A DNA stretch of 30,793 bases from Ruminococcus flavefaciens (GTDB taxonomy: Bacteria > Bacillota > Clostridia > Oscillospirales > Ruminococcaceae). The DNA lies in assembly GCA_002310115.1 (NCBI GenBank), contig DBYI01000115.1, positions 1-30,793 on the forward strand, given 5' to 3'. Position numbers and translations under genes: made by a program. This document shows positions 14,296 to 21,297 of this stretch, in pieces (position 1 is the stretch's first letter; every line of letters begins with the position of its first letter). A model generated the notes under the pieces. That model did not search any database and was not told the origin of the DNA. It worked only from the letters and a program-made list of their open reading frames with translations.

Positions 14296-15204
14296 TTATT
14301 TGTTGATATAGTTCAGTGCCGAGAGGAGTGCATTTGCACCGTCCGCTGCTGCGGTTATGACCTGACGGACTACCTTTGTTCGTACATCACCTGCGACAAA
14401 TAATCCCTCTGCCGATGCGATGCAGCTTTCATCTGCAATGACATATCCTCTTTCATCAAGGTTGGCTATACCTTTTAGAAGAGCGGTATTCGGCAGCGAT
14501 CCTACCGCAACGAAAATGCCGGCAGCACTGAGAGTTTTCTCCGCACCTTTCTGATTTAGTTTTATTCCTGTGACCGAATCCTTACCAATTATTTCAGAGG
14601 GTACAGCTTCAAGAACGAACTCGATATTTTCAGTTTCTTCTGCTTTTTTTACAAGTGAAGCATTGGCTCTAAACTCGTTACGGCGATGTATGATATACAC
14701 CTTTTCTGATGTTTTTGAAAGGTAAAGAGCGTCTCCCAGTGCGGTATCTCCTCCGCCGATGACAGCTACTGTCCTGCCCTCGAAGAATGCTCCGTCACAG
14801 AGAGCACAATAGGAAACACCTCTGCCTGAGAATACTTCTTCGCCTGCAATGTCCAGTTTTTTCGGTGAAGCTCCAAGCGCATATATTACAGTTCTGGCGC
14901 CCAGAATATTTCCGTCAGACAGCAGTATTTTCCAGCCCATGTCTGCACGGGAAAGCTCTGTGACCTCGCCATCAATGAACTCAGCACCAAGAGTCTCTGC
15001 GTGTTCACGGAACTTTTCACCGAGTGAAAAGCCGTCGATGCCGTAGTATCCGAGGTAGTTGTCAACCTGTTCGGTATAGGCTATCTGACCTGTGCCCATA
15101 TACTCTTTTTCAACGACTGCGAAGCTAAGTCCCGCACGGCTCGCATACACAGCAGCAGACAGTCCCGCAGGACCGCTGCCGAGAATTATAACATCATATA
15201 ACAT
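14296..15204 (-). CDS. trxB: thioredoxin reductase-like flavoprotein
   Basis: A 302-residue FAD/NAD(P)H oxidoreductase. The FAD loop is GSGPAGLSAAVYASRAG (10-26), the redox pair is Cys133-Ala-Leu-Cys136 in VSYCALCDGAFF, the NAD(P) loop is VIGGGDTALGDALYLS, and the closing FAD motif is GLFVAGDVRTK. CALC replaces the common CATC. It is last in the metY operon and starts 4 bp after the JAMM gene. It likely reduces the thioredoxin encoded five genes upstream, providing reductant to release sulfide from persulfides (inference). Confidence 0.92.
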   Translation of the reverse strand: MLYDVIILGSGPAGLSAAVYASRAGLSFAVVEKEYMGTGQIAYTEQVDNYLGYYGIDGFSLGEKFREHAETLGAEFIDGEVTELSRADMGWKILLSDGNILGARTVIYALGASPKKLDIAGEEVFSGRGVSYCALCDGAFFEGRTVAVIGGGDTALGDALYLSKTSEKVYIIHRRNEFRANASLVKKAEETENIEFVLEAVPSEIIGKDSVTGIKLNQKGAEKTLSAAGIFVAVGSLPNTALLKGIANLDERGYVIADESCIASAEGLFVAGDVRTKVVRQVITAAADGANALLSALNYINK

Positions 15205-15208
15205 AGTA

Positions 15209-15622
15209 TCATTCCTGTACTATAATAAGTTCTTCCTTTTCAGCCTTGTCGCCTTCGATATGGAACGAGTTGAGGACAGGCTCATCGTCCATAAGGGAGA
15301 GTATCATATAGCTTGCACTGCTGTCATAGGCAAGTCTCTTGTCCTCATCGGAAGGGCGTGAAGGCGAAACAGGGTGGGAATGCCAGTTGCCGAGTGGAGT
15401 AAGACCATTGGCTCTCATATCCTTTACCGCAAAGAGCTGCTCTTTGGGATCAAGTGTGAAGTGCTCCTCAGCATGATCAACATTTGTAAGGATATAGACC
15501 TTTTTCACTATCTTGTCATCGCCTGAGAGCTCTCCTGCTATAAGTCCGCAGGCCTCTATGGGAGCTTCGTTTTGCGCGTGTGCAACTATTCTATCATAAT
15601 CGCTTTTGCTGAGTTTTATCAT
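15209..15622 (-). CDS. JAMM/Mov34 metalloprotease (Mec/HcyD-type)
   Basis: A 137-residue zinc isopeptidase of the family that trims or releases ubiquitin-like sulfur carriers. The full JAMM motif is present: Glu23 (PIEACGL) and WHSHPVSPSRPSDED with His81, His83, Ser91 and Asp94. In actinobacteria Mec cleaves cysteine from CysO; in Wolinella a homologue removes the residue after Gly-Gly from the carrier HcyS. Here the neighbouring carrier ends Gly-Gly-Gly-Gln, so C-terminal trimming is a likely job, and release of the amino-acid product is possible. The start overlaps the E1 stop as ATGA. Confidence 0.9.
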   Translation of the reverse strand: MIKLSKSDYDRIVAHAQNEAPIEACGLIAGELSGDDKIVKKVYILTNVDHAEEHFTLDPKEQLFAVKDMRANGLTPLGNWHSHPVSPSRPSDEDKRLAYDSSASYMILSLMDDEPVLNSFHIEGDKAEKEELIIVQE

Positions 15623-16431
15623 AAACCAACACCGTCACATTCTGCCTGTTCGTAGTCAATAAGCTCTGTAATAGTTGGATTATCACCGCATACAGCACAG
15701 TTATGGGTATCGCTTGGGAGCTTTACCTTTCTGAACTGCATTTTCAGAGCATCATAGGTAAGGAGATAGCCTGTGAGAAGGTCTCCCACACCAAGTATAT
15801 ACTTGACAGCCTCCATAGCCTGCAAGCTGCCTATAACTCCGCCCATTGCACCGATTACTCCTGCCTGCTTGCAGGTGGGGACAGCGTCCTTCGGGGGTGG
15901 TTCCTTGAATACGCAGCGGTAGCAAGGTCCCTGACCGGGAACATAGGTCATGAGCTGCCCCTGAAAACGGATTATACCTGCGTGGGAAAAAGGCTTCTTA
16001 GCCATAACGCAGGCGTCGTTTATCAGGAACTTGGCCGGAAAATTATCAGTGCCGTCGATGATAAAGTCATAGTCCTTGATTATATCGAGAATATTCTCGC
16101 TGGTAATGAACTCGTGGTAGGTTATAACATTGACGTCTGGGTTCATAGCCTCCATGGTCTCCTTTGCGGACTGAACCTTGGGCTTGCCAACGTCCTTTGT
16201 CTGGTGGATTATCTGTCTCTGGAGATTAGAAAGGTCTACCTCGTCAGCATCTGCGATACCGATAGTGCCGATACCTGCGGCTGCAAGATACATTGCGACA
16301 GGTGCACCGAGGCCGCCTGCACCGATGATGAGAACTTTTGCGTTAAGGAGCTTCTTCTGACCTTTCGCGCCCACCTCTTTGAGGATAATGTGGCGTGAAT
16401 AGCGCTCTATCTGTTCATTTGTGAATGCCAT
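15619..16431 (-). CDS. MoeB/ThiF/HcyF-type E1-like activating enzyme
   Basis: A 270-residue adenylyltransferase that activates the C-terminal glycine of the adjacent ThiS-like carrier so that sulfur can be added. Features are RYSRHIILKEVGAKGQ, the ATP loop IIGAGGLGAPVAMYLA, ADADEVDLSNLQRQI, zinc cysteines CYRC and CAVCGD, and VPTCKQAGVIG with the catalytic-type cysteine. It lacks the rhodanese domain found in the second E1 of this window. TAATG overlap with the carrier gene indicates coupled translation and a stable pairing. Confidence 0.92.
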   Translation of the reverse strand: MAFTNEQIERYSRHIILKEVGAKGQKKLLNAKVLIIGAGGLGAPVAMYLAAAGIGTIGIADADEVDLSNLQRQIIHQTKDVGKPKVQSAKETMEAMNPDVNVITYHEFITSENILDIIKDYDFIIDGTDNFPAKFLINDACVMAKKPFSHAGIIRFQGQLMTYVPGQGPCYRCVFKEPPPKDAVPTCKQAGVIGAMGGVIGSLQAMEAVKYILGVGDLLTGYLLTYDALKMQFRKVKLPSDTHNCAVCGDNPTITELIDYEQAECDGVGL

Positions 16432-16637
16432 TACTGACCGCCTCCCATGAAATAAAGGAATTCTACGTTATCACCGTCTTTCAGTACAGTTTCTTCAAAC
16501 TGACCGTGCTCAACGAAATCATCGTTGATAGTAACAGTTACATATTCCGGGGTTTCTACCTTTTCGTCTATAACAAGCTGTGCAACGGTAAGACCGTCTG
16601 CAACTTCCTTTTTTGCGCCTGCAACTGTGATTATCAT
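16431..16637 (-). CDS. ThiS/HcyS-like sulfur carrier with C-terminal GGGQ
   Basis: A 68-residue beta-grasp protein. TVAQLVIDEKVETPEYVTVTIND matches ThiS, as does LKDGDNVEFLYFMGGG. The chain ends Gly65-Gly66-Gly67-Gln68 instead of the usual free Gly-Gly, so at least Gln68 must be removed before adenylation. The JAMM gene two positions downstream could do this. Start and stop abut neighbouring genes (TAAATG and TAATG). With metY in the operon, it most resembles the protein-thiocarboxylate homocysteine pathway (HcyS/HcyF/HcyD/MetY) known from Wolinella; a role in thiamine synthesis is less likely since no thiG/thiH is nearby. Confidence 0.88.
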   Translation of the reverse strand: MIITVAGAKKEVADGLTVAQLVIDEKVETPEYVTVTINDDFVEHGQFEETVLKDGDNVEFLYFMGGGQ

Positions 16638-16955
16638 TTATATCTGCTCCTTTATAAGAGTTATTATCTCGTCTTTTTTTGCCGCGCCTCTTATGCGTGA
16701 CACTTCCTCACCTTTATTGAAGAGGATAAGTGTGGGAGCGGCCTGTATACTGTATGTTTCCACAAGCTCTTTTTCAAAGTTTGTGTTTATCTTTACTATT
16801 TTTATCTTGTCTGCATATTCTGTTTCAAGCTGGCTCAGTATGGGAGACATACGCTTGCAGGGGATGCAGCTGTCCGAATAGAAATCAGCAAGTACGGGCA
16901 GATCTGAGCCGAGTACCTCGCTGTCAAATTCGTCTTTGCTTATCCTTGCAGGCAT
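16638..16955 (-). CDS. thioredoxin with CIPC active site
   Basis: A 105-residue single-domain thioredoxin; Cys30-Ile-Pro-Cys33 in FYSDSCIPCKRMSP takes the place of WCGPC. The cis-proline is in QAAPTLILF. The start at 16955 (MPARISKDEF) gives normal family length and lies one base after the TusA stop; an upstream start at 16997 would only overlap TusA. Proposed role is reduction of persulfides or of the metY/carrier system, recycled by the TrxB-like protein in this operon. Confidence 0.88.
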   Translation of the reverse strand: MPARISKDEFDSEVLGSDLPVLADFYSDSCIPCKRMSPILSQLETEYADKIKIVKINTNFEKELVETYSIQAAPTLILFNKGEEVSRIRGAAKKDEIITLIKEQI

Positions 16956-16956
16956 A

Positions 16957-17202
16957 TCAGTCACCGACCTTCTGTACGATAAGCTCAAATGTGCCATCGC
17001 CGTTGTCTGTTAGGCTGAGCACCTTGTGGCCCTCTTCCTTTATGCTCTTAGGGACGTTCTGTACGGGTTCACCATCGTTGAGTTTTATGGAGAGTATATC
17101 TCCGTCGTCAAGCTCCTCAAGAGCTATCTTTGCCTTAACAAATGTTATAGGGCAGTTTACATCAGTGATGTCGATTGAATCAGTAATATTGAATTCTGCC
17201 AT
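16957..17202 (-). CDS. tusA: TusA-family sulfurtransferase
   Basis: An 81-residue persulfide carrier. The active motif is Cys17-Pro-Ile-Thr in VNCPITFVKAKIALEEL; most TusA proteins have CPxP, so the second Pro is replaced by Thr. The rest (LDDGDILSIKLNDGEP, QNVPKSIKEEGHKV) is typical. It probably accepts sulfur from a cysteine desulfurase and hands it to the carrier/E1 pair. It lies 12 bp after metY and one base before the thioredoxin start. Confidence 0.88.
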   Translation of the reverse strand: MAEFNITDSIDITDVNCPITFVKAKIALEELDDGDILSIKLNDGEPVQNVPKSIKEEGHKVLSLTDNGDGTFELIVQKVGD

Positions 17203-17214
17203 GTGTATCCTCCT

Positions 17215-18441
17215 TTACAGGCTTTCAATCGCCTGTCTGAAATCTTCGATAAGATCGTCTATATCTTCTATACCAACGCTTATGCGTATAGTATCATCAT
17301 ATACTCCTGCGTTTATACGCTGCTGCTCGGTATTATGAGTATATATTGTGCTTGCAGGATGTATCACAAGGGTGCGGACATCACCGATATTGGTAGCGAC
17401 AGAAGCAAATTCAATACTGTCCATAAGCTTGAATGCTTTTCCCTTGCTGCCTGCTCTGATTGTTACTATAGCTCCCCCCATGCCCGAGAGTTCTCTCTGC
17501 GTCAGTTCATAGTATGGAGAGGAGGGGAGTGCGGGATAGTTCACATCTATATTGTCAAGCGACTCAAAAAACTCCGCAAGCTTAAGTGCATTGTCGCAGC
17601 AGCGCTCCATGCGCAAACCGAGAGTTTCAAGTCCGACTATATTCATAAATGCATTGAATGGTGAAAGACAACCGCCTGTATTGCGCCATAAACCATTCCT
17701 CAGCTTTGACATGAACGCAAAGGGACCGAATTTCAGGTAAGGTTCCAGCCCCGGGTATCTGTCCTTATCCCATTTGAACTTGCCTCCGTCAACGATTATT
17801 CCGCTTATGGAGTTTCCTCCGCCGTTGATATACTTCGACGAGGAATGAACAACAATATCAGCGCCGTGTTTCAGTGGATTTATTATGTAGGGAGTTGCAG
17901 TTGTACTATCAACTATGAGTGGTATGCATTTCTCCTTACACGCTTTTGATACGCTGTCCAGATCGACTACATCGAGCTTTGGATTGCCGATAAGCTCAGT
18001 AAATACAGCCCTTGTGTTCTCATTTGCCGCCTCGCTTACCGTATCATAGTTTATGGATTCAAGAAAATGAGCTGTTATGCCAAAGGCTTTGAGGTCGTTG
18101 AAAAGGTCGATAGTTCCGCCGAAAAGTCCCGTGCTGACTAATACCTCATCACCTGAGCGAAGTATATTCAGCAGGACTGCTGTTATTGCTGCCATTCCGG
18201 ATGAACAGGCAACTGCACCGATACCGCCTTCAAGTGCGGCTATACGGTTCTCAAAAGCGCTTACTGTAGGATTTCCAACTCTTGTATAGGAAAAGCCTGC
18301 GGCTTTGTTATTGAATACTTTTTCAAGCTGTTCTGCCGACTCACAGGCAAATGCACTGACCTGATAAAGTGGGGGCAGAGTTGCACCTCGGTCCTCGCCG
18401 TTGTATTTGGCATTGTGGAGTAGCGATGTATTGAATTTCAT
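17215..18441 (-). CDS. metY: O-acetylhomoserine sulfhydrylase / Cys-Met metabolism PLP enzyme
   Basis: A 408-residue PLP enzyme of the trans-sulfuration family. Lys203 in HSSSKYINGGGNSISG is the PLP lysine; SYTRVGNPTVSAFENRIAALEGG and ACSSGMAAITAVLL are family signatures, and the length fits MetY more than shorter cystathionine synthases. It should make homocysteine from O-acetylhomoserine and sulfide or carrier thiocarboxylate. It heads the tusA-trx-carrier-E1-JAMM-trxB run. An intrinsic terminator sits only 18 bp before its start and no separate promoter is clear, so it may depend on read-through from the encapsulin operon. Confidence 0.88.
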   Translation of the reverse strand: MKFNTSLLHNAKYNGEDRGATLPPLYQVSAFACESAEQLEKVFNNKAAGFSYTRVGNPTVSAFENRIAALEGGIGAVACSSGMAAITAVLLNILRSGDEVLVSTGLFGGTIDLFNDLKAFGITAHFLESINYDTVSEAANENTRAVFTELIGNPKLDVVDLDSVSKACKEKCIPLIVDSTTATPYIINPLKHGADIVVHSSSKYINGGGNSISGIIVDGGKFKWDKDRYPGLEPYLKFGPFAFMSKLRNGLWRNTGGCLSPFNAFMNIVGLETLGLRMERCCDNALKLAEFFESLDNIDVNYPALPSSPYYELTQRELSGMGGAIVTIRAGSKGKAFKLMDSIEFASVATNIGDVRTLVIHPASTIYTHNTEQQRINAGVYDDTIRISVGIEDIDDLIEDFRQAIESL

Positions 18442-18459
18442 TATATCACCACGATTCGT

Positions 18460-18499
18460 AAAAAAATAGCTTACAGGACGGTATAATGCCGTCCTGTAA
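18460..18499 (-). terminator. terminator between desulfurase and metY
   Basis: On the minus strand TTACAGGACGG / CCGTCCTGTAA (11 bp, loop CATTATA) is followed by GCTA and seven T. It lies 11 bp after the desulfurase stop and directly before metY, so it may limit rather than end transcription. Confidence 0.9.
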
Positions 18500-18510
18500 A
18501 GATATCAGAT

Positions 18511-20229
18511 TTAAGCAAGTGTTCTTATGCCCTGAACAAGTCTGTCAATATCATTGAATGAATTGTAAAGTGCAAGTGTTGGGCGTACAGTGCCTTCGAG
18601 TCCGAAATGACGGAGTATAGGCTGTGCACAGTGATGACCCGTGCGGACTGCTATTCCCAGTTCGTTGAGACGCTGGCCGACTGCTTCGTTGTCAACGCCA
18701 TCAAGGACGAATGAAAGTACGCTTGCCTTGTTGGTAGCTGTACCAATGAGGTGCAGACCGTTTATCTTCTGCATTTCTTTCATAGCGTATACCAGAAGCT
18801 CATGCTCGTGACGATTCACTTCTGTCATACCAATAGCATTGAGGTATTCAAGAGCAGCTCCGAGACCTACTGCGTCTGCTATACTGCCTGTACCTGCTTC
18901 AAATTTGTTGGGAGCGGGATTGTAGATTGTACGCTCGAAAGTTACGTCCTTTATCATATTTCCGCCGCCGTGATAAGGTCTTGCAGCTTCGAGAACATCC
19001 GACTTGCCGTATACAGCACCGATACCCGTAGGTCCGAATATCTTGTGCCCTGAGAATACGAAGAAATCAGTATCAAGAGCTGTTACATTAACAGGGATAT
19101 GTGCTACGGACTGTGCGCCGTCTATGAGTATGCGTACTCCGTGAGCGTGTGCAATAGCTACAAGCTCCTCGATAGGTGTTACAGTACCGAGAGCATTTGA
19201 TACGTGTGTTGCCGATACGAATTTAGTTCTTCTGGTGAAGAGCTTTTCGTACTCGGAAATAATGAGCTGTCCGCTCTTGTCAACAGGCACTACCTTGATG
19301 ACAGCGCCTGTTTCCTCACAGATAAGCTGCCATGGAACAATGTTTGCATGGTGCTCAAGCATAGTGAGTATTATTTCGTCGCCTGGCAGCAGAAGAGGTT
19401 TAACGTAAGCATTAGCCACAAGGTTTATAGCCTCAGTTGTACCTCTTACGAAAACTATATTGTCCTTTGATGGAGCGCCGAGAAAATCAGCTGTTATCTG
19501 CCTTGCATTTTCGTAAGCGTCGGTAGAACGTGCAGCAAGCTCGTGAGCTCCTCTGTGAACGTTTGAGTTCTCATGTGTATAGTAGTAGCTTAGTCTGTCG
19601 ATGACCTGCTGGGGACGCTGCGTGGTAGCACCGTTGTCGAGCCATACAAGGTCATGACCGTTTATCTTTTCGCTGAGTATGGGGAAATCATTCCTTATCT
19701 GAGCGAGAGTTTTTGTGCCAATGATTATCTGGCTGTCGTTTTTAGCTGTAGGAACGCTTGAGGCAGTTGCCTGTTGAGTATTTTTGGGAACATAACTGTC
19801 TGCCTGTCCCTGAGAGAGTACTACAGGTGCATACCCGCCAGATCTTGGCTGCTCCTGAGGTGCAGTATATGTATCGAATGCGCTGTACTGTTGTGCAGCT
19901 CCAACTACAGGTGAAGCACCGTAGCTGTCTGCAGCCTGTTCGTACTCTGATACATTTCCGTAGCCGCCGTTATACTCATTGGCTATCTGCTCGAATTCTG
20001 AAACACTGCCGTAACCGGTGAAAGCCTGCTCTGCCGATGAAGCGTAGTTCGTACCTCCGCCGTATGATGCTGCTTTGTTGAAAGCATCGTTTATAACTGA
20101 GGTATCGCCGCTTGTTGCAAGTGCTGCAATGCCGCCTGCACAGCGCTCTGTGTCAAAATCGGGGAACAGCGAATTTGCAAGGTTCTCAAGCTCTGATTCA
20201 GAAGGTATACCGTAATTAGTCGTAGTCAT
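18511..20229 (-). CDS. encapsulin cargo cysteine desulfurase (SufS-type) with long N-terminal targeting region
   Basis: A 572-residue PLP enzyme that removes sulfur from cysteine as persulfide. The catalytic domain starts near residue 175 (LAQIRNDFPIL), with PLP lysine in FSGHKIFGPTGIG and active Cys534 in RTGHHCAQP. The first ~165 residues are low-complexity, rich in Gly, Ser, Ala, Tyr and Gln, and hold a near-repeat: GYGSVSEFEQIANEYNG (72-88) and GYGNVSEYEQAADSYGA (89-105). Such an extension is the known cargo-loading signal of family 2A encapsulin desulfurases. ATG 20229 has an AGGTG ribosome site and overlaps the encapsulin end by 14 bp; a GTG 9 bases upstream is less likely. The enzyme should be packed in the shell, feeding or storing sulfur. 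Confidence 0.93.
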   Translation of the reverse strand: MTTTNYGIPSESELENLANSLFPDFDTERCAGGIAALATSGDTSVINDAFNKAASYGGGTNYASSAEQAFTGYGSVSEFEQIANEYNGGYGNVSEYEQAADSYGASPVVGAAQQYSAFDTYTAPQEQPRSGGYAPVVLSQGQADSYVPKNTQQATASSVPTAKNDSQIIIGTKTLAQIRNDFPILSEKINGHDLVWLDNGATTQRPQQVIDRLSYYYTHENSNVHRGAHELAARSTDAYENARQITADFLGAPSKDNIVFVRGTTEAINLVANAYVKPLLLPGDEIILTMLEHHANIVPWQLICEETGAVIKVVPVDKSGQLIISEYEKLFTRRTKFVSATHVSNALGTVTPIEELVAIAHAHGVRILIDGAQSVAHIPVNVTALDTDFFVFSGHKIFGPTGIGAVYGKSDVLEAARPYHGGGNMIKDVTFERTIYNPAPNKFEAGTGSIADAVGLGAALEYLNAIGMTEVNRHEHELLVYAMKEMQKINGLHLIGTATNKASVLSFVLDGVDNEAVGQRLNELGIAVRTGHHCAQPILRHFGLEGTVRPTLALYNSFNDIDRLVQGIRTLA

Positions 20230-21169
20230 AGTATTCACCTACCTCGACATCCTCGAGAACAGCGATAGCGTCGTCTGAGAGAATAGCTGCCGAGCAGTAG
20301 AGTGAAAGCAGATAAGAAGCAACGCCCTTATCATCAATTCCTCTGAAACGAACTGAAAGTCCTCTTGACTGTTCGTTTTTCAGATTACGCTGGAAAAGAC
20401 CGATAACGCCTCTCTTAGCCTCACCTGTACGAACGAGAAGGATATTTGTCTTTCCGCTCTTGCTCTTTGGATTCTTGAGACCGTCAACAAGGAGCTTATC
20501 TGTTGGAATAATCGGGATTCCTCTCCATACGATGAATGTGCCGCCTGCGATGTTTGTGGTAACGGGCGGTACGCCTCGCTTTGTGCATTCTCTCTCAAAT
20601 GCTGCAATAGCTCTTGGATGTGCAAGGAAGAATGAAGGCTCTTTCCAAACCTTTGTGATAAGCTCATCGAGGTCATCAGGTGTAGGTGCACCGTTTCTTG
20701 TCTGGATTCTCTGAGAATCAGGAACGTTCTTTAAAAGGCCGTAATCATCGTTGTTGATAAGCTGGCTCTCTTGACGCTCACGAAGGCTCTCGATAGCAAG
20801 GTCGAGCTGCTCCTTTACCTGATCGTATGGCGAACCGTATACATCAGCCACTGCTGTGTTTACGTTTATGATAGTTGAGATAGAAGCGAGCTGAAGCTCT
20901 CTTGGCTCTTCCTCATACTCAACATAACCCTGAGGAATTATGTCAGACTTCTTCTCAACGCTGCAAAGAACGTCAAGAGGAGTTTCGCCCTCTTTAACCT
21001 TGTTTATTCTGTAAATACCTGAGTCAAGTCCCTTGAATTCGAGTACCTTTGTGATCCACTTTGGTGTCAGTGCACCGTACTGAGGTCTGGTCTTGTTAAC
21101 GTCGGCAAGGTTATATGCCGCTTTTTTGCCAAGTGCAACTATGGTGTCATTTTTTGTTTCCTTAGACAT
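20216..21169 (-). CDS. family 2A encapsulin shell protein (SrpI-like)
   Basis: A 317-residue HK97-fold shell protein. It resembles SrpI-type family 2A encapsulins: AALGKKAAYNLAD-like N-terminal arm (VALGKKAAYNLADVNKTRPQ), PQGYVEYEEEPRELQLASIS, RNGAPTPDDLDELITKVWKEP and FRGIDDKGVASYLLSLYCSA. These form icosahedral protein shells that enclose cysteine desulfurase and in studied cases hold sulfur. The start at 21169 (MSKETKND) has GGAGG about 9 bases upstream; the ATG at 21184 overlaps that ribosome site and is rejected. No other phage gene is present, so it is not a prophage capsid. The cargo gene overlaps its 3' end, giving fixed stoichiometric coupling. Confidence 0.93.
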   Translation of the reverse strand: MSKETKNDTIVALGKKAAYNLADVNKTRPQYGALTPKWITKVLEFKGLDSGIYRINKVKEGETPLDVLCSVEKKSDIIPQGYVEYEEEPRELQLASISTIINVNTAVADVYGSPYDQVKEQLDLAIESLRERQESQLINNDDYGLLKNVPDSQRIQTRNGAPTPDDLDELITKVWKEPSFFLAHPRAIAAFERECTKRGVPPVTTNIAGGTFIVWRGIPIIPTDKLLVDGLKNPKSKSGKTNILLVRTGEAKRGVIGLFQRNLKNEQSRGLSVRFRGIDDKGVASYLLSLYCSAAILSDDAIAVLEDVEVGEYYDYD

Positions 21170-21235
21170 AATGTCTACCTCCATTTATTAATGTATATAT
21201 TACAGACAGGTTTAGTAGCTATTCACATTAAACAA

Positions 21236-21266
21236 TACAAGGCTGGATATACACCTATTCCTTGTA
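21236..21266. repeat. inverted repeat in the gap before the encapsulin gene
   Basis: TACAAGG (21236-21242) and CCTTGTA (21260-21266) frame 17 bases. The 128-bp gap also has a possible minus-strand promoter, TTGTAT-N17-TACTAA, so encapsulin may have a second start or a processing hairpin. Weak evidence. Confidence 0.35.
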
Positions 21267-21297
21267 AGTCAAAAACAAAGCTGTTCCTGTCACATAA

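Noticed and set aside
15619..16637. ThiS/ThiF of thiamine biosynthesis
   Set aside because: No thiG, thiH or thiC nearby; the operon contains metY and a JAMM peptidase, and the carrier ends in GGGQ.
20216..21169. Phage major capsid protein (HK97 fold) and hence a prophage remnant
   Set aside because: No portal, terminase, tail or integrase gene is near, and the overlap with a cysteine desulfurase is typical of family 2A encapsulins.
21170..21184. Encapsulin start at the ATG at 21184
   Set aside because: That ATG lies in the GGAGG ribosome site itself; ATG 21169 has normal spacing.
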